Positions 61,517-64,000 of a DNA stretch of 64,000 nucleotides are shown one piece after another. The notes under the pieces were generated by a model. The model was not told where the DNA came from, did not search any database, and saw nothing but the letters and a program-made list of their open reading frames with translations. The DNA comes from Echiichthys vipera (Eukaryota > Chordata > Actinopteri > Perciformes > Trachinidae), in the NCBI GenBank assembly GCA_963691815.1, contig OY829653.1, forward strand, positions 28,659,653 through 28,723,652. Reading direction: 5' to 3'. The position numbers and the translations under genes were made by a program. How positions within the stretch are numbered: the stretch's first letter is position 1; every line of letters starts with the position of its first letter.

Positions 61517-61690
61517 AATTTAAGTGGACTTGAGACTTTATGACTTGAACTTGATTCAACCCAAGTCACTGTTTTGATGACTTGCAACTTGACAGAAAAT
61601 AAAACATTTGAGACTCAACTTGGAAGTTAAAGACTCTTGACTTGATTTGATAATACATAATGTCTTAAATGACTTGCAGTGTATTTACCC
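61517..61690. repeat. ACTTGA-type subterminal fragment of the hAT-like family
   Basis: GTGGACTTGAGACTTTATGA, GTCACTGTTTTGATGACTTG and GACTCTTGACTTGATTTGAT show the same degenerate ACTTGA theme as 49221-51120. The ends were not resolved. Confidence 0.5.
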
Positions 61691-61691
61691 T

Positions 61692-63630
61692 GACCTATGG
61701 TGAGACAAGGCCTTTCCATGATGCCTAAGAAGGCCAACTGACAGGCACGTTGACAGGACCTTGGAATTGAAAAGATTGGCAGCTCTATTTACATGCTGAG
61801 GACAAGGGTGTTGCAAAGCCAACGTTCAAGTCAAAAGTCAAAGACATGTCAAAACTGGCGTCAACGGTTCCCACGCTTTCCCAGCCAAAGTCTAAGAATC
61901 GTGCAGCGCTAATCTTTTTTGCCATGAAACCCCCACCCTGCTCTTTTCTCTTTCGGTCACCAGCCCCCTGCCCTGACCCAACCAGCCGTATCTTCAATCA
62001 TAAAGTCACTCTACAGGCCAGTGGTTCCCCTTCTAGATGGCCAAACTGCCTGCTCCTTTGTGAGGGATGTTAATTGGTCATTTTAGGCCCAACTCCATGG
62101 ATGGTATCTATTTCACATGTGACACTGGAACCCTTTGAGAGCTCATAGAGCTGTGAGGGAAATTATTCTTAATGAGGCATAGTATGCTTTTCTTTGAACC
62201 CATGTTGGCTATGATATACATATATATCATATATTTGATGTGTTTTCTTCTTCAGATCATCTAACTAAGGAAATTGATTGATTGACTGATTAATGAATCG
62301 ATACAGACCATTGACAACAAGAAAAGGCCTCTCTAGCACGTTTTTCTTCCATCCCTCCTTATGAGGTATGACTTAAATTCTGACCATAAAAACACAGGGA
62401 AGATGCAGAATTGAGAGAAGAAATCTGTTAGTTGTGGATCAAGTATGGCAGCATGTAAGATTACAGGTCAGCAGAATGTGTGAAAGTGTCAATAAGGCAT
62501 TTTTTCTTGAAGGAAGATTGAAAATTAAATTTAGTCTGAGAGTAGTTGAAAGGAAAAAAAAAAGTAGAAATGCATCTGCTAATTACAGCGCTCCGCATAT
62601 GCCTGCGTGTGTGCGGATCTGTGCGTGGTCAATATGACGGTGGTGTCACCATATTTCAGAGTGAACTATTATATTCAGTTTTAACACCCAGCCATACAAT
62701 ACATAATATAACACTTACGGCTGCTCACAAGAAACGCTTCTACTTTTATACTTTAAATAGCTGATAACACTGTCAGTGTTTACAAATGATAGACTAGTGT
62801 GTGCCTGTGGGCTTTTTTCAGCATCGCAGTGTCCAAGTTGTGTCAGGAAGAGCCAAGTCTCTCTCATAAAGAAAAAGAAAGTATCTGAGCTAATGAAAGA
62901 GCAGTGTGAGCCTGTTTGAGAAATGAATCTCATTTTATAGTCTCATATTAAGCTCAGTTTGCCTCGTGTATTTTAAGATTTTTTTCTCCCCTCATGGTCA
63001 GCTGTGGCGGAGAGCAGAGCAGCAGTGCAAGTCTGACGTGAGCAGCTGGCTCTCTGAAAAACAGAATATCGTTTTTGATAATTGGGGAAGGTTATAATTC
63101 AGAGCTGCTTCTGTGTATTTGAGGTCCGTTAAGTACAGACTTCATCGAGCCACGGCGAGCGACAGATTGGGACTCAGACTTTAGTGTCTGAATAACAGAA
63201 GCCTTTTTTCAGTCATGCTCAGATGATTTAGCTGACAACTAAGTAACTAACATTGGGAACTGATGTTAACATGATGTTCTGTTTTAACTGTGTAATGACA
63301 TGCAGCGAGTCCTGCTTGTAGACAGGGAGTAAACACCAAATCCATGTCTTTAGATCTTCTGCCAAGAAGGAAATGGAGTGTTTTTGCTTGTTTCCTTCTG
63401 TTTGTTTACCTCCTATTTCAGCACCATTATCCTCAAGATTCACAGAGATTACAGCTGCAGCTATTGATTTTTTTTCAGTAACTGAGCATTCTACTGATTA
63501 TTCAAACAAATAACCAAATAAAAACCAAAAAAATATTTCTACTATTCTGCTGTTTTCCACTATTATGCTGTATTAACTGCCATAACATATAAGTCATGTT
63601 CACATTACTATATATATTATTATAGTTACT
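61692..63630. other. me1 intron, nothing recognised
   Basis: No exon or named repeat was recognised. Confidence 0.45.
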
Positions 63631-63632
63631 GG

Positions 63633-63727
63633 AAGTGTGTCTGTCTCTGTCTTTGTGTCTGTCTTTGTGTCTGTCTTTGTCTCTCTCTGTCCATCTGTCC
63701 GTCTTTTCTCTCTTTCTCTCTCCTTTT
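63633..63727. repeat. Pyrimidine-rich (TGTCTGTCTTTG)n imperfect tandem
   Basis: Roughly 12-bp units of GTCTGTCTTTGT, degrading into CTCTTTCTCTCTCC. It directly precedes a LINE 3' end. Confidence 0.85.
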
Positions 63728-63962
63728 CTTCCTCCCCAACCGGTGCAGACAGATGTCCGTCCTCCACAGGGCTGGGTCTGTCTGGCGTTCCTGCCTGTAA
63801 TAGGGAAGGTTTTCGTTGCCACCGTACTCTATGGGGGAATTGTTGGGTCTATGTTTATCATACATAAGTCATAAAGTGTGGTCTTTACCTACTCTGTAAA
63901 GTGTCCTGAGATAACTTTTGTTATGATTTGGAACTATAAATAAAATTGAATTGAATTGAATA
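63728..63962 (+). mobile_element. LINE (L2-like) 3' UTR with (ATTGA)n tail
   Basis: GGTTTTCGTTGCCACCGTAC, GGGGGAATTGTTGGGTCT, TGTCCTGAGATAACTTTTGT and TATAAATAAAATTGAATTGA occur in the order of a highly abundant teleost LINE 3'UTR. The last 90 bp repeat 18953-19047. Confidence 0.82.
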
Positions 63963-64000
63963 AAAAATATACTTTTGCTAAATTAAAGAGCAATAGTTCA

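Overview
The window looks like chromosomal DNA from a teleost fish, probably a percomorph. It is AT-rich, gene-poor, full of long CA/GT, GA/CT and TTTG microsatellites, and littered with fish-type interspersed repeats (Tc1-like, hAT-like and MITE DNA elements, tRNA-derived SINEs, LINE 3' ends). No bacterial-style operon, viral genome, CRISPR array or genuine tRNA/rRNA gene was seen.

Two real genes can be supported, and they point away from each other. On the minus strand, 3806-5086 is a complete single-exon coding region for the secreted trypsin-like protein PRSS35. It has a likely splice acceptor just before the start codon and a candidate noncoding first exon ending at 7974 in a GC-rich patch. 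On the plus strand, 30702-30830 is the first coding exon of a cytosolic-type malic enzyme, called me1. It ends in a consensus splice donor. No later me1 exon was recognised, so 30831-64000 is read as part of a very long first intron. The divergent me1/prss35 pair matches the order and orientation I recall for mammalian ME1 and PRSS35, which supports both names. The ME3/PRSS23 pair has the same layout, so this looks like an ohnolog block.

Layout: 1-3.8 kb is sequence downstream of prss35 with no recognised gene; 3.8-8.3 kb is prss35; 8.3-30.5 kb is the intergenic interval, rich in repeats, with a three-layer nested transposon stack at 23.3-25.1 kb and a LINE fragment at 28.6-29.3 kb; 30.5-31.0 kb is the me1 promoter and first exon; 31-64 kb is presumed me1 intron with several complete transposon copies (hAT at 49.2-51.1 kb, related MITEs at 46.1-48.9 kb), SINEs and microsatellites.

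The most notable points are: an apparently intact His/Asp/Ser triad in prss35, whose mammalian orthologues are named inactive; a purine-rich expanded insert in that protein; a possible short upstream ORF created across its 5'UTR splice; a TATA-like box in me1 placed so that the second ATG may be the real start; and several mobile-element insertions whose target-site duplications can be read directly. I found no convincing undescribed biological system. Repeat family names rest on recognition by eye and should be checked against a repeat library.
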